The translations under genes and the position numbers were made by a program. Of a stretch of 64,000 bases of DNA, positions 59,601 through 64,000 are shown in pieces (position 1 is the first letter of the stretch; each line of letters starts with the position of its first letter). This DNA is from Owenia fusiformis. Taxonomy: Eukaryota; Annelida; Polychaeta; Sabellida; Oweniidae. The notes beneath the pieces are model-generated. The model was not told the origin of the DNA and searched no databases. It saw only the letters and a list, made by a program, of their open reading frames with translations. The stretch is from the NCBI GenBank assembly GCA_903813345.2, contig CAIIXF020000124.1, positions 124,001 through 188,000 of the forward strand, in the 5' to 3' direction.

Positions 59601-60949
59601 TACTAGCAGAACAAGCTGAGACATCACTTATGGACAACCGTAGACAACTTATAGCCAAAGAGGGAGATCTGAGGGCTGTTGAAGAGAGAGCAGCACAATT
59701 GGAGGTCAGACTAGCCGAACTTATGCGTCATGGTAAGGTCAAAGATGATGAGATTGCTACGCTACGTGGGACGATAAGTGCACTTGATCGTGAAAAGGAT
59801 GCTCTACAGATTGCAGTTGATGATAAGGCTGAGAGGAATGTTGATTTGGAGGACACTGTATTAGAGAGGGTGAGTGAGATATACTCATTAGGAGGGCATA
59901 TAACAATGAAGTAGATTCTTGTAATTATTTCAGTTGGATTTTTTACTGAAATGTTATCTTATTATGGTTACTTCAAATTCTGAATGGTTTTTAGTCATGT
60001 TGTGTTATATTATTTTATTCCTAAACATGTTTAATTAAAGTAACATTTCAGAGTTCTATATATAGGATCAAATTAGCTTATTTACTTTACCTTTGCGTTG
60101 GATTTTTCCTTTAATTTGCATAATAATGGCATAATGAAGTGATCTCCCCAGGATTTTTTCTCAGGTGGGTGCAAAATTCTCATTATCACAATTCAGACCA
60201 AAATTGGTCTAAATATGACAGTTTTTCATGATTTTTCTCATTTTTCAAGTGGGTGCAAATTGATTTTCAGGTGGTTGCAAGCCCACTCAGATTGATGCCA
60301 TTTGCCCACTTGTTTTAATGCTGGGGAGATCACTGTGGCATGTAAAATCGTTTGTATGTTTTGTTCACTCCCTGATGCTAATACTGTATTAATGCATGCT
60401 GCACCTTTTCAGGACAAGTTACTGAGTGACTTCAAGATCAACACCAGTGATTTGGAAGCTCAAATAAAGTAAGTGCATAAATGCTCCATGTTCCCCCTCA
60501 TTCTGTGTTTAGGTGTTTCTTGTGGATTCATACCTTTTCTCCCTTTTAAATGGTTATATGCATGTATTTAAAGTGACAATATCAGTGTATTTAACCAGAG
60601 ATTCATAAGCCATCATCGGCTTGAAGCAAAACTTAAAATATAAACACAAAAATATATTATTCTGTATATGTACTTGTATATTGAAATTGTGAGTTCATGT
60701 CTAGAACTTTAAATGAAAAGGTAAAAGTCTCAAAAGATTTTTTCCAGAAATACAAATTAAATTTTTTTTTATCATTCCAGTCATTTGCAAGAGACCATAG
60801 GCAACAAAGAGCGAGAGATTAGGAGTTTACGACGTCAGCTAGATAGCTCCACAGAGGAGTTGACGGAGACATCGAGAGGACGTGATGTTGCGGTTCGGGA
60901 AAATAGACGACTTCAAGATGATCTTGGAACAATGACACGAGAAAATCAA
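29303..60949 (+). CDS. CEP135: Centrosomal protein of 135 kDa (CEP135/Bld10), 5' part, 18 coding exons
   Basis: CEP135 is a long coiled-coil protein of the centriole cartwheel and wall. In the family it binds microtubules and CPAP through its N-terminus and SAS-6 through its C-terminus. The match rests on the N-terminal KRLDQLGYRQ block, LPLVERLFADL, VVQTPGG followed by FRRQRM, DDPYVADLLQVADNRI, the LDGGRP block, SQLNIQ, and LRRQLD near the end. Exons: 29303-29600, 30073-30240, 30591-30718, 32576-32674, 46101-46229, 51729-51944, 52442-52507, 53122-53272, 53667-53923, 54405-54548, 54937-55029, 55332-55394, 55688-55861, 58350-58427, 59017-59168, 59599-59869, 60413-60468, 60781-60949. They sum to 2712 nt (904 codons) with no stop and matching phases at every junction. 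The first ATG aligns with the family start and has 12 nt of leader after an acceptor at 29290. The C-terminal SAS-6-binding part lies beyond the window. Introns are full of transposons, and one holds an antisense gene. Confidence 0.96.
29688..29760. repeat. Dispersed repeat, copy 2
   Basis: Same TTTCAATAGCAGCAGGCAAC block as at 19845, followed by related sequence, in the first CEP135 intron. Confidence 0.6.
30073..30240 (+). CDS. CEP135: CEP135 exon, residues 100-156
   Basis: Borders are TTACAG| and CCAG|GTATGT, phase 1 in and out. It encodes LRFLNNQY, the lysine-rich KAKTEKILQLQEKN coiled coil and VVQTPG, all close to vertebrate CEP135. Confidence 0.94.
30591..30718 (+). CDS. CEP135: CEP135 exon, residues 156-198
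   Basis: Borders are TTTGCAG| and CTTCAG|GTAAGT. It encodes GRKKSIPFRRQRM, a Pro/Ser-rich linker, then DDPYVADLLQ, a CEP135 signature that breaks the coiled coil. A TGTCACCACC-type MITE starts only 33 bp after the donor. Confidence 0.95.
30751..30850. mobile_element. TGTCACCAC-type MITE, copy next to CEP135 exon
   Basis: TGTCACCACA left and GGTGGTGACA right are inverted ends 100 bp apart. The interior shares TCTCCAA.TTTTTTTGTGGA and AGTGTCTGTA.CAAAT with the copy at 45105. Confidence 0.65.
30876..32137. mobile_element. 1.26-kb element with 12-bp perfect TIRs and internal ~145-bp repeats
   Basis: ATCCCATCGAAC (30876-30887) is inverted perfectly at 32126-32137. The left end has a GTCCGTCC simple repeat. 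The interior is about five ~141-148-bp units (e.g. starting near 31382, 31530, 31676, 31817), each with GCGATTTTGTTCATATTTGG and a CATTTTGAAAAATGGCC palindrome. It is similar in style to elements common in marine invertebrate genomes. It sits in a CEP135 intron. Confidence 0.75.
32576..32674 (+). CDS. CEP135: CEP135 exon, residues 199-231
   Basis: Borders are TTTTAG| and AACAG|GTTAGT, phase 0. It encodes VADNRIAELESQV and on to FRKQ (coiled coil). It directly continues the DDPYVADLLQ exon as in other CEP135 proteins. Confidence 0.93.
32767..32969. mobile_element. 203-bp piggyBac-like MITE
   Basis: Flanked by TTAA (32763-32766 and 32970-32973). Ends are CCCTTTCACGACAATAGG and GTCGGGAAAGGG in inverse orientation. 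The left end resembles the terminus of the piggyBac remnant at 61167, so it may be a non-autonomous relative. It lies in a CEP135 intron. Confidence 0.75.
33370..34026. mobile_element. 657-bp TA-flanked element with ~120-bp TIRs
   Basis: TA at 33368-33369 and 34027-34028. Ends GTACCCCACACAGATTTTTG and, inverted, GTACCCCACACAAGTTTTTG, with strong inverted similarity through AGAGGCAATTTCCAACA. Non-autonomous; mariner/Tc1-like by target site. Confidence 0.8.
34029..36347. other. Intron sequence without recognised feature
   Basis: Part of the fifth CEP135 intron. AT-rich, with frequent stops on both strands. I see no repeat, exon or RNA gene that I can support. Confidence 0.5.
36350..36559. mobile_element. 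210-bp Tc1/mariner-type MITE
   Basis: TA at 36348-36349 and 36560-36561. Ends CACTCCCCTCCATAAGTTTG and, inverted, CACTCCTCAGCATAAGTTTG, followed by GGCAA on both sides. Confidence 0.8.
36562..38460. other. Intron sequence, low-complexity patches
   Basis: Contains degenerate TTTAGGCTTTATT / GGAGCA short repeats (37130-37260) and a poly-G tract near 37662-37680. No gene recognised. Confidence 0.5.
38461..38676. mobile_element. CAGTGATCTCCCC MITE, copy abutting the minisatellite
   Basis: CAGTGATCTCCCCATG left and TTTGGGGAGAACACTG right. The last bases merge directly into the first unit of the 37-bp minisatellite. Confidence 0.65.
38677..40020. repeat. 37-bp minisatellite, about 36 units
   Basis: The unit reads TTGGTAGAAAAGGGCTTGTA then TTCCAATATGGTTGTGT. 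Variant units have GGAAGAGAAGGG or GAATAGGG. Because 37 is not a multiple of 3, a reading frame cycles through all three phases of the unit, and units without stops give open frames of up to 210 codons on both strands. These are not genes. Degenerate GTGGTTTGAGAAAGGTATGG-like pieces continue to about 40110 and 40500-40620. Confidence 0.93.
40682..40687 (-). terminator. Polyadenylation signal of the nested hydrolase gene
   Basis: AATAAA on the minus strand, about 63 bp after the TGA stop at 40750. It supports an independent antisense transcription unit ending inside the CEP135 intron. Confidence 0.55.
40750..42582 (-). CDS. Membrane-associated alpha/beta hydrolase (carboxylesterase / ICME-like), nested in CEP135 intron
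   Basis: Two exons on the minus strand: 42582-41374 and 41142-40750, joined in phase 0 (donor ATTAAG|GTACAA, acceptor ATTCCAG|GGAATC). The product is 533 residues. Visible motifs are oxyanion-hole HGGGW at 139-143, nucleophile elbow GHSAGGH at 374-380 (Ser376), acidic candidates near 467-469, and the likely catalytic His in GTNHF at 501. The set fits the BD-FAE / isoprenylcysteine methylesterase / kynurenine formamidase branch. Residues about 66-130 are a low-complexity, Asn/Ser/His-rich linker. About four hydrophobic segments (roughly 214-233, 254-277, 288-304, 312-333) sit between the oxyanion-hole and nucleophile motifs, so the protein is probably membrane-bound; the substrate is unknown. 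The start at 42582 is the first Met of the frame; Met17 is an alternative and an upstream exon cannot be excluded. A polyadenylation signal lies just downstream. Confidence 0.87.
42583..44060. other. Intron sequence upstream of the nested hydrolase
   Basis: Should contain the promoter or 5' exon of the minus-strand hydrolase, but I find no convincing TATA box, CpG-rich stretch or splice-linked exon. AT-rich and otherwise featureless. Confidence 0.4.
44098..44310. repeat. 17-bp tandem repeat nested in a ~154-bp duplication
   Basis: The unit ACTTACAAAGGTGTTCC occurs about five times in a row at 44128-44215 and again at 44258-44310. A longer segment with GGTCATGA.(G/A)CTGGGAAAAGTGTT is duplicated 154 bp apart (44068 and 44220). 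Confidence 0.8.
44311..45104. other. Intron sequence without recognised feature
   Basis: AT-rich. Open frames are short and lack domains. Confidence 0.5.
45105..45260. mobile_element. TGTCACCACC-type MITE, degenerate
   Basis: Left end TGTCACCACCACAAGTGGTG. The right end is decayed but is followed by the family's ATTTTGCTTGTTAATACC. Internal GTTTGGCATTTGG-like short repeats. Confidence 0.55.
46101..46229 (+). CDS. CEP135: CEP135 exon, residues 232-274
   Basis: Borders are TTTTGCAG| and ATACAG|GTAGGT, phase 0. It encodes the conserved LDGGRP, ALEARNRANERL and SQLNIQ segments. It lies 13.4 kb downstream of the previous exon, across the intron that holds the antisense hydrolase gene. Confidence 0.95.
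47522..47535. mobile_element. Left stub of a CAGTGATCT MITE split by the 3.65-kb element
   Basis: CAGTGATCTGACCC is the beginning of the MITE whose remainder is at 51184-51383. ATCTGACCC is present on both sides of the insertion. Confidence 0.7.
47546..47757 (+). repeat. 15-bp tandem repeat, left terminal array
   Basis: About 14 units of CCCAGTTGTCCGAAA, degrading toward the inside. Period 15 leaves several frames open (SETQL, PKPSC and, in reverse, LGFGQ repeats); none is a gene. Confidence 0.93.
48850..48874. repeat. ATTATAACTC / GAGTTATAAT palindrome
   Basis: Ten-base perfect arms around one base, inside the 3.65-kb element. Confidence 0.7.
49667..50113. repeat. ~450-bp imperfect palindrome inside the 3.65-kb element
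   Basis: The left arm (49667-49880) pairs with the right arm (49895-50113). Pairs include CGACCGTTAATT, ATCAAGGATT.CGAGTCTCAT, CACCGTTTTTCTTC, AGCG..TTTTGGTCCC and a central AGAAGGCCTTCT. Confidence 0.8.
51092..51177 (-). repeat. 15-bp tandem repeat, right terminal array (inverted)
   Basis: Five to six units of TTTCGGACAACTGGG, the exact reverse complement of the left array unit. Confidence 0.93.
51193..51383. mobile_element. CAGTGATCT MITE, right part
   Basis: Continues the stub at 47522. CAGCTTTAAATCAAGTGG, CACCTGAAAATC and ACCAATTTTGGTCTGAATTG match, in inverse orientation, the copy at 60138-60334. Confidence 0.75.
51729..51944 (+). CDS. CEP135: CEP135 exon, residues 275-346
   Basis: Borders are CATTCCAG| and GCTAAG|GTGAGA, phase 0. 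It is a 72-residue coiled-coil exon opening IDYLQQKN and ending ADHELDEAK, matching the family's DFLQQANKD to DKELGEAK stretch. Confidence 0.94.
52442..52507 (+). CDS. CEP135: CEP135 exon, residues 347-368
   Basis: A 22-codon, phase-0 exon between ATTTAG| and AGAGCT|GTGAGT. It encodes VELEKSRQELEDMD and on to QLRA (coiled coil). It is short but in frame with both neighbours. Confidence 0.88.
53122..53272 (+). CDS. CEP135: CEP135 exon, residues 369-419
   Basis: Borders are TATTACAG| and AAATG|GTAAGC, phase 0 in and 1 out. It encodes ERDRLLNEQIDLKSNL and a lysine-rich coiled coil ending RVNKLTSN. Confidence 0.93.
53580..53640. repeat. TGTCACC hairpin, MITE family fragment
   Basis: TGTCACCACC with GGTGACA 16-22 bp away, located about 30 bp upstream of a CEP135 exon acceptor tract. 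Confidence 0.45.
53667..53923 (+). CDS. CEP135: CEP135 exon, residues 419-504, with first SRSPS linker
   Basis: Borders are TTTATAG| and GAAAG|GTGAAT. It encodes RLDSFIKGLEEERDYW, which matches the family's RLDTFLKGIEEERDFY block, then a non-helical Ser/Pro/Arg linker containing PMRSRSPSRSK. The linker has SP sites that proline-directed kinases could use (inference). Confidence 0.95.
54405..54548 (+). CDS. CEP135: CEP135 exon, residues 505-552, second SRSPS linker
   Basis: Borders are TATTCCAG| and GAAATG|GTAAGT, phase 0 in and out. It encodes LEDERDHYKREYELL followed by SPVRSRSPSLRE. This parallels the C-terminal half of the preceding exon (EEERDYWREEVDAL then PMRSRSPSRSK) and has no obvious counterpart in vertebrate CEP135, so it looks like an internal exon duplication. 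Confidence 0.93.
54937..55029 (+). CDS. CEP135: CEP135 exon, residues 553-583
   Basis: Borders are GTTCCAG| and GCAGAG|GTAAGA, phase 0. It encodes VTRERDELQSMLSKFERHM, close to the family's TRERDELQCMLERFE. Confidence 0.95.
55332..55394 (+). CDS. CEP135: CEP135 exon, residues 584-604
   Basis: A 21-codon, phase-0 exon between TGTCCAG| and GAAGAG|GTATGT. It encodes IQTNVKVLTNERDKV and matches the family's IQGNVKLLTAERDKL. Confidence 0.94.
55688..55861 (+). CDS. CEP135: CEP135 exon, residues 605-662
   Basis: Borders are CAACAG| and TTAAAG|GTAAAA, phase 0. It encodes another SP-rich stretch (VRSPKSPKVS), then ERDDAIADLRRMTTERDTLREKL, the counterpart of the family's LSDLRRIMAEKEALREKL. Confidence 0.95.
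55937..58235 (-). mobile_element. 5'-truncated CR1-group LINE with open reverse transcriptase frame
   Basis: The minus strand carries an open frame from 58194 to 56212 (660 codons). It covers the pre-RT linker (SWSIINELLGK) and a full non-LTR reverse transcriptase. RT blocks seen are FKKG with NYRPISVLSVFSKLLE, LDFSKAFDTINHDIL (motif A), GVSQGSVLGPLLFILYINDL (motif B) and MFADDT (catalytic, motif C), followed by the thumb and the usual C-terminal tail. Readable frame continues upstream to about 58235, where the element breaks, so the endonuclease domain is missing. The 3' end is a short AATTG tandem tail (55937-55957), typical of CR1/L2-like elements. No internal stop or frameshift is visible, so the insertion is probably young. 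It lies antisense in a CEP135 intron. Confidence 0.9.
58350..58427 (+). CDS. CEP135: CEP135 exon, residues 663-688
   Basis: A 26-codon, phase-0 exon between TTTCTAG| and CAAGCT|GTAAGT. It encodes LEQKIEDLERTIQ (coiled coil). The preceding intron contains the 2.3-kb LINE. Confidence 0.9.
59017..59168 (+). CDS. CEP135: CEP135 exon, residues 689-739
   Basis: Borders are CCCATAG| and ATGAG|GTAAAA, phase 0 in and 2 out. A coiled-coil exon opening VEAERNDLNIRI. Confidence 0.92.
59599..59869 (+). CDS. CEP135: CEP135 exon, residues 739-829
   Basis: Borders are TATTAG| and GAGAGG|GTGAGT. It encodes 91 codons of coiled coil with LDREKDALQIAVDDKAERN, the counterpart of the family's IDKEKDFLQETVDEKTE. 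An alternative donor one base earlier would break the phase of the next exon. Confidence 0.94.
60138..60334. mobile_element. CAGTGATCTCCCCAG MITE, complete copy
   Basis: AGTGATCTCCCCAG left and CTGGGGAGATCACT right form a 14-bp perfect inverted repeat around ~170 bp containing GACCAAAATTGGTC. A lone end with CTGGGGAGATCACT is also present at 28689-28702. Confidence 0.8.
60413..60468 (+). CDS. CEP135: CEP135 exon, residues 830-848
   Basis: A 56-bp exon between TTTTCAG| and ATAAA|GTAAGT, phase 0 in and 2 out. It encodes DKLLSDFKINTSDLEAQIK-like coiled coil. It is identified by splice sites and phase rather than by strong similarity. Confidence 0.85.
60781..60949 (+). CDS. CEP135: CEP135 last exon in window, residues 848-904
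   Basis: Borders are ATTCCAG| and AATCAA|GTAAGC. It encodes NKEREIRSLRRQLD, SRGRDVAVRENRRLQDDL and TMTREN, a near-identical block in CEP135 proteins. It ends in phase 0. No following exon was found in the remaining 3 kb, which a piggyBac remnant largely occupies. Confidence 0.96.
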
Positions 60950-61166
60950 GTAAGCATTCATTTTTGTGATTTTTCATCCAAAAAATGTACAAACAACTTG
61001 AATAAACACACTGTTTCTCCTGGACTTAAGGAAGTTTTGATATAAACATTCTCTGATAGTGTACTTTTTTTTAGCATACTTAGGTAACCCATGCTTCAAT
61101 ACCATCTGTAGATAAGATTGCCTATAAAGTGAGATTAAAAGCAACTGAAATTATTTCCATTATTAA

Positions 61167-63486
61167 CCCTTTTACTGCCATAGGGCCGATTGGGCCGATG
61201 GCAAAAACAATGGCGCTATATTGCCAAGAAATCGGCCCAAAACTGTTGTTTTGTAGGTCAGAAATATCCTAACGAAATTCAGTTTCATGAAAAAACGTTT
61301 TCACTATTAGGTCTTGTAAGTAACAGACGATGGTGCATCTGGTTTGTAACTCTAATTTTTCACGCACATCCGAGACGCTGGTACCGTCTTATACACAAGA
61401 AAAACACATTAAACCAAGTCCAATATGAAATCGGCCCAATATCGGCCAAAACTAATTTTTTGTAAACATAATAAAAGTGAATAAATTTGAGCGAGACACT
61501 ATTGATATACAAACTTTTTGTCACTGTTAGTTTAAAAGTTGATTTCCAATATCAAAGCAGCGTTTCCGAGACGCTGACTAATATGTTAATGCATAGATAA
61601 ATAATAGAATAACTCATTAAAATATGCCAAAAATACATGTATAAATTAACAGAAAACAAAAGAAAATAATTATGCGATCTTTTTGTACTTAGATTGAAAT
61701 CGTAAAGTAATATCAATGCGTATGCTTTTACCTTAACCTACTACGTTATGAAGACGTTGTGTTATTTTTCGGAAAATGAATGTAAGGAGGAACATTACGC
61801 GTTTCCCTTAAAACATATCTGCGTTCAGAAAATGATGCTTACTTATCTGTTATCATTTACTTAATTAAACCCATTGCGCATATTTCAAAAAACTGTAAAT
61901 AGACAACATTTAGGCCCACATGGTATTATTTCGTGAATAGGAGGTTCGATTAGGATTCCTGTCATAAATGATTGAAATACACGATATTTGATTTTCTATA
62001 CCAGTGCAGTGTGAGACGTTGTATGTAAAGCCTGGGTCACAACTGACCGTACAAGCTCGTATGGGTGGTTTACGGGCAGAAAAATGGGAAAACTTAGAAA
62101 AAACGCACGCACTCGTGCGAAATTTCGAGTTTGCAGACAGCACTTTAAAGCCGTAGGCCGAATGGATTTTTATAATGCCTATAGTTTACAGTTGCGGACA
62201 TTTTTTAAAGAGACAGTCCAACTGCTGTACACAATGTTCAGATGATACAGCGATGAACAGGATCATACACTATACATTGTATGTTAATTCATAGTCAACT
62301 TATTGTATACGATTTTACAAATAAAATGTTTCTTTTGTATGTGTTGTTTTATAGAGTTTACCGAAAGGAAATGAAAGTTCTTAAAACTTTTAATTTTCAC
62401 ATAAAACACAAAACGATATATTTTATTAGAAATTTGTTCAGTGCAGAAAACGAAGCCCTTTGAGTATAGTCTGATAGTATATATGTAGTTTGACTACTCC
62501 CGAGCTGTAAAATCTGAAAAACTGACGTTGAAGTAGAAAGTGGCAACTAATCTGATTGTTTTATCTACCTTTTATCTTCGTATTTGTTACTTGAAATTGA
62601 ACCAAATGAAGAACAAAAAGTAGAGAACTTAGGGACTATAGGACCCAGCGTTCAATATAGGTCTTATATGTCTCAAAAGTATATTAGTATTGAAATAATA
62701 CCCTGCTGCCAACCATTTATTTCGTGCCCTTACACTCTTTGTCCATTCTTTCTTTGGCATAGCCGAGTTCCATAACCCCGGGGAAATGTTTCGTTCGGTG
62801 CAGATTATTAATTGCCTGTCCAATTTAAAGGTCCTTGTCTGGGTCCTGTTAGTGGGTTTATTTGTGAAACAAATAATACTGAGAATGTGGAAGTAATTGG
62901 TGCGTAAAGGTGAAAACTTTCTTCAACGGGCATTTAATATTTCTGTTTGTCTATGTCTATTTTGCATGCATATTTTACACTAAATAATTTAAAATTAGTT
63001 TCAAACTTTTCAAACTTTTCGCGGCTTTTTTCCACTAAAAAGTGACGTCATACAGGGCAACGCCCTCACTTCCCAGAATTCATTTCGAAAAACAAGATGG
63101 ATCTTATAGAATATTTAGATCTTGGCGAAGATATACGGGATGAAGATGAGGTTGCAGATGACAATGAAAGTGGTATCAGCGATATCGAGGAAGAGCATAG
63201 CATAGATTCTGGATCTGAAAATGGTGATGATGACGATGATGATGTTGATGTTGATGATGATGACGATGATGAAAATGAGGAGGAAGAATGGATGCGTGTG
63301 GAGCATGAACCAGGGCCCCCAGTCAGGCAGGGGCGTTTTCAAGAAAATGTAGGGGTGATTCCACCTGTAGAAGGGTTAAAGGATCCTATAGACTTCTTCA
63401 ACCTGTTTTTCACATTAGAATTCTGGAATCTGTTGGTTACCGAAACAAACAGGTATGCAAAGACCTACACTTAGGCTTAAAGGGTT
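61167..63486 (+). mobile_element. piggyBac-type transposon remnant
   Basis: TTAA at 61163-61166 is followed by CCCTTTTACTGCCATAGG, a typical piggyBac terminus. A transposase N-terminal frame starts at 63097. At 63476-63486 the sequence reads TTAAAGGGTTA, which in reverse resembles the left terminus, followed by C instead of a perfect TTAA. The simplest reading is an internally deleted element that lost the catalytic core. Alternatively the frame is exon 1 of a spliced transposase (AACAG|GTATGC at 63452) that continues beyond the window. Confidence 0.7.
63097..63474 (+). pseudogene. piggyBac transposase N-terminal region only
   Basis: A 125-codon frame. It opens with MDLIEYLDLGEDI, then a highly acidic Asp/Glu tract (about residues 40-65, encoded by a GATGAC-like simple repeat). 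It ends with DPIDFFNLFFTLEFWNLLV and ETNRYAK, the conserved start of the piggyBac transposase domain. It then stops abruptly. The DDD catalytic core and the C-terminal zinc finger are absent from the window, so it cannot encode an active transposase unless spliced to downstream exons. Confidence 0.8.
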
Positions 63487-64000
63487 ACAATGAGTTTCCC
63501 GTACAAAATCAATATGGTGGCTCCAGACGAGTTAACTGGATCAGTCCATTTTTAAGAAATAAGGGGAGTTTTTTAAATTTCAGTTTATTATGGAGATAAA
63601 ATAATCCGTTTACAATGATTTTGTCAACATTGACATCGTGAATTATGCAACATAAACAGGCAGAGGCGTTTACACAACGCTCTCAAACCTGACTACTACC
63701 CTTGAGTATTAGTTCGAGATAAGGCTATTTATACTAAACGGTGAGCAACACCAGAAACGAGCGTTCGATTTGCTAAACGATATGCGTTACGCTTTAAGTC
63801 CCCAGTCTTAATCTCAATCTGGATATGACAACTTTGTATTGAGCTAGATCAAATTTGTATTCCCCTCGTATCGATATTAGTGAGGTTAAGCTAGCACATA
63901 AAATCGAAACGCAAACCTAAACGTATGGCCAATCGCCCATACAAATGCATCGCTTAAATAACTTACATTCGCGTTTAGGTTGTGAAAAATAATGCTAGCT

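Noticed and set aside
63115-63342. 75-codon hydrophobic minus-strand frame.
   Set aside because: It is the complement of the acidic Asp codon run of the piggyBac N-terminal frame.

Overview
The window is intron-rich, AT-rich nuclear DNA from an animal. Coding exons are short (56-298 bp), have consensus GT/AG borders, and lie in a sea of transposon debris. The transposon mix (CR1-like LINE, piggyBac, mariner/pogo/hAT-like elements, a 'gtccgtccgtccg' element) fits a marine invertebrate. A deuterostome such as a hemichordate is my weak guess; the sequence alone does not settle the species.

The main gene is the centriole assembly protein CEP135 (Bld10 family) on the + strand. Eighteen coding exons run from the start codon at 29303 to the donor after 60949. 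They join in phase into 904 uninterrupted codons. The C-terminal exons lie beyond the right edge and any 5' non-coding exon lies left of 29291. The 13.4-kb fifth intron (32675-46100) contains a second gene on the - strand (40750-42582): a two-exon, 533-residue alpha/beta hydrolase with predicted membrane segments between the oxyanion-hole and nucleophile motifs.

From 1 to about 29290 I recognise no host gene. This part is a nested transposon graveyard. It holds tandem repeats (0.4-1.4 kb), a dead mariner (4.8-5.8 kb), and two copies of an old LINE. A 2.9-kb TTAA-flanked element has split one LINE copy and a mariner-like element has split the other, so each copy preserves the empty site of the other's insertion. 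Further right are a giant inverted repeat (17.1-19.7 kb), a pogo-like element (20.3-23.8 kb), hairpin elements (21.7, 24.5 and 26.6-27.5 kb) and a hAT-like element with an 8-bp target duplication (25.4-26.1 kb).

The CEP135 introns carry more insertions. These are a 12-bp-TIR element packed with ~145-bp repeats (30.9-32.1 kb), a piggyBac-type MITE (32.8 kb), TA-flanked elements (33.4 and 36.4 kb), and a 37-bp minisatellite of about 36 units (38.7-40.0 kb). Then come a 3.65-kb element whose termini are inverted arrays of a 15-bp repeat (47.5-51.2 kb), a 5'-truncated LINE with an open 660-codon reverse transcriptase frame (55.9-58.2 kb), and a piggyBac remnant (61.2-63.5 kb). No rRNA, complete tRNA or CRISPR array was seen.
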